Part shown: positions 1 to 5,675 of the stretch, one piece after another
Numbering within the stretch: the first letter of the stretch is position 1
Layout of the letters: each line of letters starts with the position of its first letter
Assembly (NCBI GenBank): GCA_903891505.1
Contig: CAITEO010000076.1
Coordinates: forward strand, 1-7,414
Length of the DNA stretch: 7,414 nt
Direction of reading: 5' to 3'
From: an uncultured Candidatus Woesearchaeota archaeon
GTDB taxonomy: Archaea > Nanobdellota > Nanobdellia > Woesearchaeales > 21-14-0-10-32-9
Translations under genes and position numbers: made by a program
The notes under the pieces: model-generated
Told to the model about the DNA's origin: nothing
Seen by the model: the letters and a program-made list of their open reading frames with translations, nothing else
The model's database searches: none

Positions 1-1
1 A

Positions 2-739
2 TGTGAGGGTACATCAATATTTATGGCGAATGGAGTTGTTGCAGGGCAGCGCGCACCTCACTTTATTATTCATATAATTCCTAGAAAAGAAGACGATGGG
101 ATTAATTTAAATCCAGAACTAAGTGAAATTGACACTTCTGCATTTATCTCTACAAAACAGAAGATACTTTCTGCCATCGGCGCAAAACAACAAGCTGCAG
201 GCCAAGCATCAAGTCAGACATCAACCAAAACATCTACGCGAACAGCTAGTTCTGGTGTGAAAGAGTATGCTAAAGGTAAATCGGCTGCAGGAGAATTTGG
301 ACAAAAGTCTGGAAATGCTACGCAAAAAACTGCGCCGAGTGCTGCATCTAAACTTGCAGACGAAAAGAAAAAGAAAAAGAAGATTGATGCGGATTTTGTG
401 GATATAGTGTATAGTAAGGGCGAGGGGAATCCTCATAGCTTTGATTCAGCAGACAGGCAGCAAAGAGAAGAGATACGGCAGAACGAAGATAAATCAAAGG
501 GCGCAGCGCATAATGATGAAGAATGGGTTGAGGAGGAACGCGAAAGAGAGGAAGTAACACAAGAATCATCTAATGATACCCAGAATGTAGATGATGAAGC
601 GCGTGATAAAGAAGATGATTCTTCTGAGAATGGCTCCGAAGAAGAGAACGAAGAGGAAGAAAAAGATAAGCAGGAAGAACAAAATGATGCAGGTTCAGGA
701 AAAATAGATTTTGATAAGCTTGCGAGGTTGTTCAAATGA
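2..739 (+). CDS. HIT-fold protein with long charged tail, 5'-truncated by window edge
   Basis: The reading frame is already open at the left edge. Before the ATG at 23 it reads CEGTSIF, which continues into a typical HIT segment (GxN/S...NG...AGQ...PHFIIHIIPR). The ATG at 23 is therefore internal and the true start lies outside the window. Numbering from the first complete codon, the HIT signature is at residues 20-28. It reads H-F-I-I-H-I-I-P, so the central histidine, the nucleophile in HIT hydrolases and transferases, is isoleucine. After about residue 65 the protein becomes low complexity: first a Ser/Thr/Ala/Lys-rich stretch with a six-lysine run, then a very acidic Glu/Asp segment, and finally a short hydrophobic end (IDFDKLARLFK). 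The stop codon overlaps the next gene's start by ATGA, so translation is probably coupled. The HIT fold is clear. Activity is doubtful and the tail function is unknown. Confidence 0.85.
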   Translation, partial: CEGTSIFMANGVVAGQRAPHFIIHIIPRKEDDGINLNPELSEIDTSAFISTKQKILSAIGAKQQAAGQASSQTSTKTSTRTASSGVKEYAKGKSAAGEFGQKSGNATQKTAPSAASKLADEKKKKKKIDADFVDIVYSKGEGNPHSFDSADRQQREEIRQNEDKSKGAAHNDEEWVEEEREREEVTQESSNDTQNVDDEARDKEDDSSENGSEEENEEEEKDKQEEQNDAGSGKIDFDKLARLFK

Positions 740-1239
740 GTGATGATGAAATATTGCTCAGAGATGATGATGTTATGGTTATTACTCCGAAGAATGCTAT
801 CGTTAAAGGTCATGTAATTGTTGCGCCAATAGAAGAATATAAGATTATTGAGGAAGTTCCTCATCCATTGCTTGCAAAAATGTTTCAGATTGCGAATAAA
901 TTCTCAAGTGTGCTTTTTGATACAATGCATTGTCAGGGCACAAATATTCTTGTGCAGAATGGTGTCGGAGCTGGACAGATTAACAAAAGATTTTCTATTA
1001 ATGTTATTCCAAGGTATGAAGAAGATGGGCTCGGTCTTGAATGGGCTCCGAAGCAAGCTGAGGCTGAAAAATTGGATGCTGCCCAAGCGAGATTCAACGA
1101 TGTTGATTCTGAGGAGAGAGAAGCTCATGTCATAATGGAGCAGAAGAAGAAAGCTGAAGAGAAGAAAGAAACCCACATAATTAAATCTGATGACAAGAAG
1201 AAAAACTATTTCCTAAGATCACTTGATCGGGTTGCATAG
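736..1239 (+). CDS. Degenerate HIT-fold protein (no catalytic His triad)
   Basis: This 167-aa protein keeps HIT-family landmarks: GHVIVAP at 25-31, GTNILVQNGVGAGQ at 68-81, and IPR plus an acidic DG turn at 91-98. The place where HxHxH should be (85-89) reads R-F-S-I-N, so all three histidines are absent. By family knowledge it cannot carry out the usual nucleotidyl-His chemistry, and a nucleotide-binding or structural role is an inference. A Lys/Glu-rich helical tail follows residue 105 and ends in the hydrophobic peptide NYFLRSLDRVA, loosely like the end of the upstream HIT protein. The ATG lies in an ATGA overlap with that gene, so the two are co-translated and may form a heterodimer, HIT proteins normally being dimers. 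The gene converges on the prepilin peptidase gene with about 20 bp between them. Confidence 0.85.
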   Translation: MSDDEILLRDDDVMVITPKNAIVKGHVIVAPIEEYKIIEEVPHPLLAKMFQIANKFSSVLFDTMHCQGTNILVQNGVGAGQINKRFSINVIPRYEEDGLGLEWAPKQAEAEKLDAAQARFNDVDSEEREAHVIMEQKKKAEEKKETHIIKSDDKKKNYFLRSLDRVA

Positions 1240-1259
1240 ATTTGTTTAGGCAATCAGTC

Positions 1260-2132
1260 TTAGAAATGAATCCAATTTCTAAGTATTAGAAGAAGAACGT
1301 ATGCGATTAAAAAACTTGGCAGGAAAGGTATGCCTTCTTTGACGGTTATTGTTTTTTTTCCTGTTTTCTTTAGCATTTTTATTCCTTCTGTTGAAATTCC
1401 TGTTTTTGTGTAAATGTATTTGTCTGCATCTTTCTGCTCTTTCTTGCTCTTAAATTTTATTTTCTCAATAATCCAATCTCCTTCCGTCAATTTTGAGACG
1501 TTTATTTTTTTTATGAGACAAGTTTTCTCTATTGTTTTTATTATGATTGAAAGGTAGGTTAATATTACTGCCATAACAAGAATAAGGTAAATTAGTGTGA
1601 TGATAAGGAAATCTGGCTTTACAATAAATACGATGATTGTAAAAATAACAACGGCTAAAAGCAAGACGATGCGCAGGCGTACTATGTTTGTGCGTCGTCT
1701 AGCTTCTCTAAATGCAGGCCTGAAAGTATGATAGTTTTTTATGGCAAGTCCTAGTAGCCATATTAATCCATATATTGCGCCTATTAAAATTATGTTTATC
1801 ATGAATACTCCAAAAATAGGGAAATCTTTACCAATAGTAAATATGTTTATTCCGATAAGGCAACCAACGCCCATTAGAACTTTTGCATCTCCGCCCCCCC
1901 ATTGTCCAGTATAATATGCAATAAGACCAATTAGCACTCCTGCTGCAAGTCCAATTATGCTTCCGAGTAGCGGTCTATAGCTCCAGAGTAGTATGCTTGA
2001 GCATACGGCTGTTGCAATTCCTAAAAATATAAGGCTAAAACTCAAAGTATCAGGGATTTCTCTCGTCTTTATATCTGCATAAGAACCAAGCACAAGCCCT
2101 AGAAGAATAATTAGCTCTATTATCATATTCAT
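1260..2132 (-). CDS. Archaeal prepilin (preflagellin) peptidase, A24 family
   Basis: This membrane aspartyl protease removes class III signal peptides from archaeal pilins and archaellins at the inner face of the membrane. It has 290 aa with several hydrophobic helices. The two catalytic aspartates of the family are visible: D20 in SYADIKTREIPD after the first helix, and D82 in the GGGDAK motif (79-84). A basic loop (RPAFREARRRT) and a cytoplasmic insert (EGDWI..., GISTEGIKMLKK) precede a last helix that begins EGIPFLPSFLIAY, an arrangement typical of FlaK/EppA-like archaeal enzymes. The start is either the first ATG (2132) or the third codon, ATG at 2126. The latter lies exactly 26 nt from the centre of the TATA box at 2148-2155, so a leaderless start there is attractive. 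No pilin or archaellin gene is in the window, so its substrate is unknown. Note the G7 tract encoding the GGGD motif. Confidence 0.9.
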   Translation of the reverse strand: MNMIIELIILLGLVLGSYADIKTREIPDTLSFSLIFLGIATAVCSSILLWSYRPLLGSIIGLAAGVLIGLIAYYTGQWGGGDAKVLMGVGCLIGINIFTIGKDFPIFGVFMINIILIGAIYGLIWLLGLAIKNYHTFRPAFREARRRTNIVRLRIVLLLAVVIFTIIVFIVKPDFLIITLIYLILVMAVILTYLSIIIKTIEKTCLIKKINVSKLTEGDWIIEKIKFKSKKEQKDADKYIYTKTGISTEGIKMLKKTGKKTITVKEGIPFLPSFLIAYVLLLILRNWIHF

Positions 2133-2147
2133 GGTGCACCCTAAATA

Positions 2148-2155
2148 TTTATATA
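2148..2155. promoter_or_regulatory. TATA box shared by two divergent genes
   Basis: The sequence is TTTATATA on plus and TATATAAA on minus. Counting 26 nt from its centre reaches an in-frame ATG on both sides: 2126 on minus (prepilin peptidase, third codon) and 2178 on plus (cis-prenyltransferase). This fits an archaeal TATA element serving two leaderless divergent transcripts. It is inferred from spacing only. Confidence 0.55.
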
Positions 2156-2177
2156 CTTTGTTGTGATTCTAAGAATT

Positions 2178-2873
2178 ATGCTTATACCGAGTATACTTAA
2201 GGGGAATGACATGCCTAAGCATCTTGCGATTGATGCGACAAATGTAAGATTATGGGCTACAAAAAATACTATTGATCTAAAAGAAGCTGCAAAGAAAAGT
2301 ATAGAAAAGATTAGTGATTTGATGGATTTGCAGCTTAAGAAAGATATTCCTATTTTAACTATGCAGCTCTCGACAAAGAATGAGGAAGAGGTTAATGCTC
2401 TCAAAAAATTTTTTAGGGAACTCGCAGAGAATGAGAAAATTCATGAGAAAAAAGTGAGAGTGCTTGTGCTTGGAGATTGGTATGGTGCAGAGCAGGAACT
2501 TGTTGATGCTATAAAGCTGGTGCTTGACAAGACAAAGAATTATGATCAATATTTCTTGAATTTCTGCGTAAAATATACTGGTCAGGAAGAAATACTAACT
2601 GCGGTTAAGCTTCTATTGAAAAAAGTGCAGGCAGCAAAGACAACAACTGATTCAATAACTCTTGAAGTTTTGAAGGAGAATTTACCAAGTAGTTATTTTA
2701 TTCCACCTGAGCTGATAATTGTAAATGGTGGATTGTATACTGGTCTTTTGCTCTGGGATGCGCCTGGTGCAATGATTTACTGCACTGATAAGTATTGGCT
2801 TGATTTCGAGAGACGTGATTTCGACAAAGCAATAGATTTCTTCAATAGAAAAATTGATGTACAGGAAGAATAG
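2178..2873 (+). CDS. Divergent cis-prenyltransferase (UppS-like), possibly non-catalytic
   Basis: The family makes long-chain cis-polyprenyl diphosphates from IPP, used as glycan lipid carriers. With the ATG at 2178 the protein has 231 aa. Family landmarks in order are PKHLAIDATNVRLWA (13-27, the HVAIIMDGNGRWA region, with Asp19 probably the conserved Asp), VRVLVLGDW (93-101), LNFCVKYTGQEEI (127-139, equivalent to the NYGGRxEI helix), ELIIVNGG (178-185), LLLWD (190-194), and YCTDKYWLDF (201-210). Key positions differ. The Arg of IRTGG is Val, the Arg-x-Ser-Asn that follows reads Tyr-Thr-Gly, and the metal-binding Glu before the LYF-like segment is Met. It may be an inactive partner subunit, as Nus1/NgBR is in eukaryotes (inference). 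Starts at GTG 2163, ATG 2178 (26 nt from the TATA centre) or ATG 2211 (AAGGGG six nt upstream) are all possible. Confidence 0.8.
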   Translation: MLIPSILKGNDMPKHLAIDATNVRLWATKNTIDLKEAAKKSIEKISDLMDLQLKKDIPILTMQLSTKNEEEVNALKKFFRELAENEKIHEKKVRVLVLGDWYGAEQELVDAIKLVLDKTKNYDQYFLNFCVKYTGQEEILTAVKLLLKKVQAAKTTTDSITLEVLKENLPSSYFIPPELIIVNGGLYTGLLLWDAPGAMIYCTDKYWLDFERRDFDKAIDFFNRKIDVQEE

Positions 2874-2890
2874 TGCTTATTCTTTCTCGT

Positions 2891-3487
2891 TCATTTTTTT
2901 CTGCTCAGATAAACATGGAATCCTTTTGATTTTGCGATTGTTGTTTCGTTGCCGAATACTTCTTGCATTTTCTTCATGAGCATACTACCGCCTTTGTTAT
3001 GGCGTGCGACTATTTGAAGTGTTCCATCTTTGTTTAGATGAGTAAATGAGTCTTCAATTAATTTGTAACACACTTCTCGTCCTGCGGCGTACGGCGGATT
3101 TGTAAGAATAGTGTCGAAATAATCTTCAAGATGAGTAAATAAATTAGATTTTACAACTTTTCCGATTAATTTTAATTCTTTAAGGTTTTCTCGCGTTAGG
3201 TCAACTGCTCGTTCGTTGATGTCAGAGAAGGTGACATTAATTCTTGAACTATTTCTTCTTAGTAATGCGATTCCTACAACGCCGTATCCGCAGCCTAAAT
3301 CAAGAATGGTTTTTGATGTTTTATCTATTTGTGCTCGTTCAATTAGAAGTTTTGTTGCATCATCTAGTTCGTCCTTTGAGAATATTCCTGAAGATGATGT
3401 GAGTTTGAACGAATCGTCTTTTAATTTTATTTCTATAAGAAATCTTTTATCTTGAGATTCTTGGTTCTCATCATAGTAATGGGTCAT
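2891..3487 (-). CDS. RsmC-like class I SAM-dependent methyltransferase
   Basis: This 198-aa protein is a single-domain 'methyltransferase small' enzyme, the size usual for archaeal RsmC relatives, which lack the duplicated N-terminal half of the bacterial protein. The SAM-binding motif I is DLGCGYG (63-69). The acidic end of strand 2 is FSDINERAVD (87-96). The N6/N2-amino methylation motif is NPPY (130-133). The preceding SSSGIFSKDELDDATK segment is characteristic of the RsmC/RlmG group, which methylates N2 of guanine in rRNA. The likely target is an rRNA guanosine, though the exact position cannot be read from sequence. It converges on the cis-prenyltransferase gene with 17 bp between stops. 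It lies 60 nt downstream of the membrane-protein pair on the same strand and could share their transcript. No clear ribosome-binding site is seen before the ATG. Confidence 0.85.
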   Translation of the reverse strand: MTHYYDENQESQDKRFLIEIKLKDDSFKLTSSSGIFSKDELDDATKLLIERAQIDKTSKTILDLGCGYGVVGIALLRRNSSRINVTFSDINERAVDLTRENLKELKLIGKVVKSNLFTHLEDYFDTILTNPPYAAGREVCYKLIEDSFTHLNKDGTLQIVARHNKGGSMLMKKMQEVFGNETTIAKSKGFHVYLSRKK

Positions 3488-3547
3488 ATTGCACTGCCGA
3501 TTTTCTTACTCTAATTTTCTGAATTCGCGTATTTTGATTCTTGTCAT

Positions 3548-4285
3548 TTATTTTGTCTGTTTGTCAGGTATTATGTTTATAAGTTTGTAGTCAAATAAAT
3601 CAGCCATTCTGATTGTGTCGTTTGGAGTTGCGGCATAGATGACTGCGCAGTTTGCATTATATACTATTTTGTTTGTGTCTGAGGGTAAGAATTCTAGGAC
3701 GAATACGGTGCTATTTGCCATTTCACAGTTCACAATTGGATATGTGAAGTTATCCTGTGTTGTATCTGTTAGTGGTGTTGTGAACCCTGATTTTGTTGGT
3801 ACTCCGAAATATTTTCCTGTTACTTTTGAGACTTCAGTGCCTGCAATTGCTGTTGTTCCAAGTGTTGAGAGCACTGGATCAAATCCTATGTAAAAGTTTC
3901 CGCCACTATTTCTTACTGCAATGAAATCTGTTCTTATGTTTTTATCCACAGGTATTTTATCTAATTGCTGTGGGTGGTAGTAAAATTCATAAGTAATTTT
4001 GATATTCATCCAGGTAAGATTGGTTAACCAAGTATTTGATAGATTAAGATGATTGAAAGTATAGTTGTTGTATATGTGTGAAAATTCTTTTTGAGGGAAT
4101 ATGTTTTTCCAGAATATCAAAGCAAGAACTAGGATTGCTATTACGATAACAATTATGGATGTTGCAATTATGAATTTCTTTTTAGATACTACTAGATGTT
4201 TTTGGTTCTTAGGATTTTTCTTCTCAGAATCTTTGTTTTGTTCGTTTGTTATTTCCCTTTCCATTTGCTTCTTTTCGTTCGTCAT
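3548..4285 (-). CDS. Single-pass membrane protein, paralogue of the upstream gene product
   Basis: I do not recognise a named family. The 245-aa protein has a charged cytoplasmic N-terminus (residues 1-37), one strong transmembrane helix (about 38-59), and an outside domain rich in Asn/Thr. The outside domain aligns by eye with the next gene upstream. Shared elements are YNNYTFN after the helix, a DP motif in the middle, then IVNCEMAN...VLEF..., a second Cys (C187 and C213) and a C-terminal DLFDYKLINIIP. The two cysteines could form a disulfide outside the cell (inference). The ATG at 4285 is used here. The in-frame ATG at 4264 (residue 8) lies 26 nt from the centre of a TTTAATAA box and may be the real leaderless start. 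There is no class III or Sec-type cleavage motif, so the helix is an anchor. It lies 41 nt downstream of its paralogue. Confidence 0.75.
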   Translation of the reverse strand: MTNEKKQMEREITNEQNKDSEKKNPKNQKHLVVSKKKFIIATSIIVIVIAILVLALIFWKNIFPQKEFSHIYNNYTFNHLNLSNTWLTNLTWMNIKITYEFYYHPQQLDKIPVDKNIRTDFIAVRNSGGNFYIGFDPVLSTLGTTAIAGTEVSKVTGKYFGVPTKSGFTTPLTDTTQDNFTYPIVNCEMANSTVFVLEFLPSDTNKIVYNANCAVIYAATPNDTIRMADLFDYKLINIIPDKQTK

Positions 4286-4326
4286 TTTATTAAAGCATAT
4301 TTATCTTTTTGTTTTAGTGAATTATC

Positions 4327-4956
4327 CTAGTTAGTAATTATACCTAATGATTTGTAGAGTAAGTAATCTCTCATTACAAGAAGATCCATTCCGTTTGAGC
4401 TTATCTCAAAGCAGTTAGGCTTTTTTTCAGTAATATTGATGCTAGAATAGGTACCTTCTTTTAACATTAGGACAGGTGAACTTGTGTTGGCATTATTGCA
4501 GTTTAGGACTATTTGTCCTGACAATGAATCTTCAGTTGTTATTCCTACAAGAATTGTTTTGCCTGCTGTTGCACTTAAGTCAGCGGCGATGCCGCTGAAT
4601 GTGATTTGCTCAGAAGACGCCTGCTGATTTATACTTAGCGGATCTTTCGTGAATATCAATGTGCTTGCCGCACTTATTCTATCTATTCCAGTAAGGTTTC
4701 CTATGCTTGTTATGGCTGCATCAGGAAGAGTATAAAAATAGTATTTTTGGCCGTTTAATTTTGTTGTATACATTTGGCCGCCTTGTATTTGCTCTATGTT
4801 AAAACTAAAAGTGTTGTACTTTAATGTATTTGCAGCATCTTGGCTGTTTAAATAAACACCTAGCATGCTAAATATCATTAGAAATATCATTATCATCCCT
4901 GCGATTATGATATTTCGTTTTGTTTTTTTCTGTTGTCTTTTAGATTTGCTCTCCAT
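4327..4956 (-). CDS. Single-pass membrane protein, paralogue of the downstream gene product
   Basis: The family is not recognised. From the ATG at 4956 the protein has 209 aa: a very basic N-terminus (KSKRQQKKTKR), one transmembrane helix (about 15-36) and an extracytoplasmic domain. It shares with the downstream protein YNTFSFN after the helix, a mid-domain DP, IVLNCNNAN (C153), a second Cys at 182 (PNCFEI) and a C-terminal D-x-LLYKSLGII. This supports a tandem duplication. The frame stays open upstream to a TTG at 4998, but that reaches into a TATA-like box and the GC-rich island. The ATG at 4956 is 26 nt from the centre of the TTTTTAAAA box at 4978-4986, which fits a leaderless mRNA. The function is unknown. 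An extracellular binding or envelope role is only a guess. Confidence 0.78.
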   Translation of the reverse strand: MESKSKRQQKKTKRNIIIAGMIMIFLMIFSMLGVYLNSQDAANTLKYNTFSFNIEQIQGGQMYTTKLNGQKYYFYTLPDAAITSIGNLTGIDRISAASTLIFTKDPLSINQQASSEQITFSGIAADLSATAGKTILVGITTEDSLSGQIVLNCNNANTSSPVLMLKEGTYSSINITEKKPNCFEISSNGMDLLVMRDYLLYKSLGIITN

Positions 4957-4977
4957 AGTAGAAAAGAAATATTGTCC

Positions 4978-4986
4978 TTTTAAAAA
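4978..4986 (-). promoter_or_regulatory. TATA-like box for the membrane-protein pair
   Basis: On the minus strand this reads TTTTTAAAA. Its centre is 26 nt from the ATG at 4956, the same spacing as at other starts in this window. It lies at the downstream edge of the GC-rich island, which would place the island upstream of the promoter. Confidence 0.45.
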
Positions 4987-4999
4987 GTTTTTGAGCAAC

Positions 5000-5081
5000 C
5001 AGTGCGTTCGCTCGCGCTCTCGAACCGTGCGACGGTGCCCCCGTTGACGCGCCAGTGGTCTCGCCTGCGGCTCGAGCCACT
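5000..5081. repeat. GC-rich hairpin island with two related units
   Basis: This stretch is strongly GC-rich inside AT-rich DNA and holds no credible gene. Two units begin with CCAGTG (4999-5004 and 5052-5057) and run in parallel through TCGC...CTCGA(A/G)CC, so they look like diverged copies. Hairpins seen are ACCGT-GCG-ACGGT (5024-5036), and AGTGG/CCACT closing 5054-5081 with an inner CTC(G)/(C)GAG stem and one bulged T. GCGT (5004-5007) can also pair with ACGC (5047-5050). It lies between the T-rich end of one gene and the promoter of the next. It could be a structured RNA, a dispersed genomic repeat or a protein-binding site. The sequence alone does not decide. Confidence 0.5.
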
Positions 5082-5102
5082 AATCCCTAGGCTGTTTAAG
5101 AC

Positions 5103-5118
5103 GAAAAAGAAGAGAAAA
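5103..5118 (-). terminator. T-rich archaeal-type terminator
   Basis: On the minus strand, right after the stop of the two-helix membrane protein gene, the sequence is CCTTTTCTCTTCTTTTTC. Pyrimidine tracts with T runs and no hairpin are the usual archaeal termination signal. The assignment is by position and composition only. Confidence 0.4.
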
Positions 5119-5122
5119 GGTT

Positions 5123-5461
5123 TTATTTTTTGTGCAGCATTGAGAAAATCCATCCAAGAATTAGAATTAGGGTGCCTATTATTAGAAATCCGTCGCTTCG
5201 ATTAAGGCCTGCTTCCACTAGTTTGTATGTTACGCCTAGGAAAAGAAAGATGAGCCCGAGCAGTATTAGGCAGAATGCGAGGATTCTTGAGAATAAGCTT
5301 TCAGCAATTTTGTTGGCTTTTTTTTTGCCTTCCTCAATTACTGTTTCAATGTCTGTTCGTATGCCGTGGACCGAAATGTCAAGATTAGTAAGTCTCTCCT
5401 TTAGTGCAGATAGAATTGATCGTCTAGGTGCTTCCTCTTTTTTCTGGTTTTTTTCAGGCAT
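5123..5461 (-). CDS. Small two-helix membrane protein (holin-like/DUF1469-like topology)
   Basis: This 112-aa protein has a charged N-terminal region (1-20), an amphipathic helix with alternating charges (about 20-55, including VIEEGKKKANKIAESL), and two transmembrane helices (about 59-79 and 90-109) joined by a short loop with NRSDG. It ends in a Lys-Lys tail. The layout resembles DUF1469/phage-holin superfamily and related small membrane proteins, but I see no diagnostic residue and do not assign a function. The ATG at 5461 is exactly 26 nt from the centre of a TATAAAAA box (5484-5491; TTTTTATA on minus), which suggests a leaderless mRNA. An AAGGAA sequence five to ten nt upstream would only matter if transcription began earlier. 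A T-rich terminator follows. Confidence 0.78.
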   Translation of the reverse strand: MPEKNQKKEEAPRRSILSALKERLTNLDISVHGIRTDIETVIEEGKKKANKIAESLFSRILAFCLILLGLIFLFLGVTYKLVEAGLNRSDGFLIIGTLILILGWIFSMLHKK

Positions 5462-5483
5462 GTTGCTTCCTTGTTTGAGGTTC

Positions 5484-5491
5484 TATAAAAA
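5484..5491 (-). promoter_or_regulatory. TATA box of the small membrane protein gene
   Basis: TTTTTATA on the minus strand. Its centre to the ATG at 5461 is 26 nt, so the predicted transcription start coincides with the start codon. Confidence 0.5.
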
Positions 5492-5508
5492 TATTTGCCT
5501 ATTTTCTA

Positions 5509-5577
5509 AATGGGCCTGCGACAGGGTCACTAACGTTCTCGGCTACATCTCCACTCTCCGAATGGACCTGCGGAGAG
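5509..5577. repeat. Short repeats of the tRNA 3' end
   Basis: AATGGGCCTGCG (5509-5520) matches AATGGACCTGCG (5561-5572), which covers the tRNA acceptor 3' end, at 11 of 12 bases. CTCTCCG (5554-5560) is the inverted repeat of CGGAGAG (5571-5577) in the T stem. The interval could be a decayed duplicate of a tRNA 3' end, or it could be coincidence. No second cloverleaf folds here. Confidence 0.3.
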
Positions 5578-5634
5578 TCGAACTCCGTACCTCCGCTTAG
5601 TGAGAGCGGCATCATACCGTTAGACCACAGGTCC
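5563..5634 (-). tRNA. tRNA-Val (anticodon CAC)
   Basis: The 72-nt cloverleaf is read on minus. The acceptor stem is GGACCTG/CAGGTCC with discriminator A. The D arm GTCT-AACGGTA-TGAT has G18G19, the anticodon stem is CCGCT/AGCGG with loop CTCACTA, and the T arm is CGGAG-TTCGACT-CTCCG. The anticodon at 34-36 is CAC, reading GUG. The D arm, G26 and A73 resemble archaeal tRNA-Val. CCA is not encoded and there is no intron at 37/38. Odd points are U37 instead of a purine, A48 facing A15 (no Levitt pair), and a U13-U22 mismatch. Glu (CTC) was considered but needs a loop that breaks the stem. A weak TATA-like GAATATTC lies about 26 nt upstream. Confidence 0.88.
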
Positions 5635-5675
5635 GTTGTGATTAGTTACTTTGAATGAATATTCTTGAATTATGT

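Noticed and set aside
23..25. ATG as the start of the first gene
   Set aside because: The frame is open to the window edge and upstream residues (CEGTSIF) match the HIT fold as in the neighbouring protein. The ATG is internal.
433..864. 143-codon minus-strand frame, very Ser-rich
   Set aside because: It is the antisense of the Glu/Asp-rich tail of the first HIT gene; the Ser run is the complement of acidic codons.
3548..4956. The two membrane paralogues as pilins (substrates of the prepilin peptidase)
   Set aside because: No class III signal-peptide cleavage site precedes the hydrophobic helix; the long basic N-termini look like plain anchors.
4957..4998. TTG-initiated N-terminal extension of the first membrane paralogue
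   Set aside because: It overlaps the TATA-like box and enters the GC-rich island; the ATG at 4956 fits the leaderless spacing.
5130..5600. 156-codon plus-strand frame
   Set aside because: It runs antisense through the small membrane protein gene and into the tRNA, with no promoter or family resemblance.
5563..5634. tRNA-Glu (CTC) reading of the tRNA
   Set aside because: Placing CTC at 34-36 shifts the loop and breaks the CCGCT/AGCGG stem; the D arm matches archaeal Val tRNAs.
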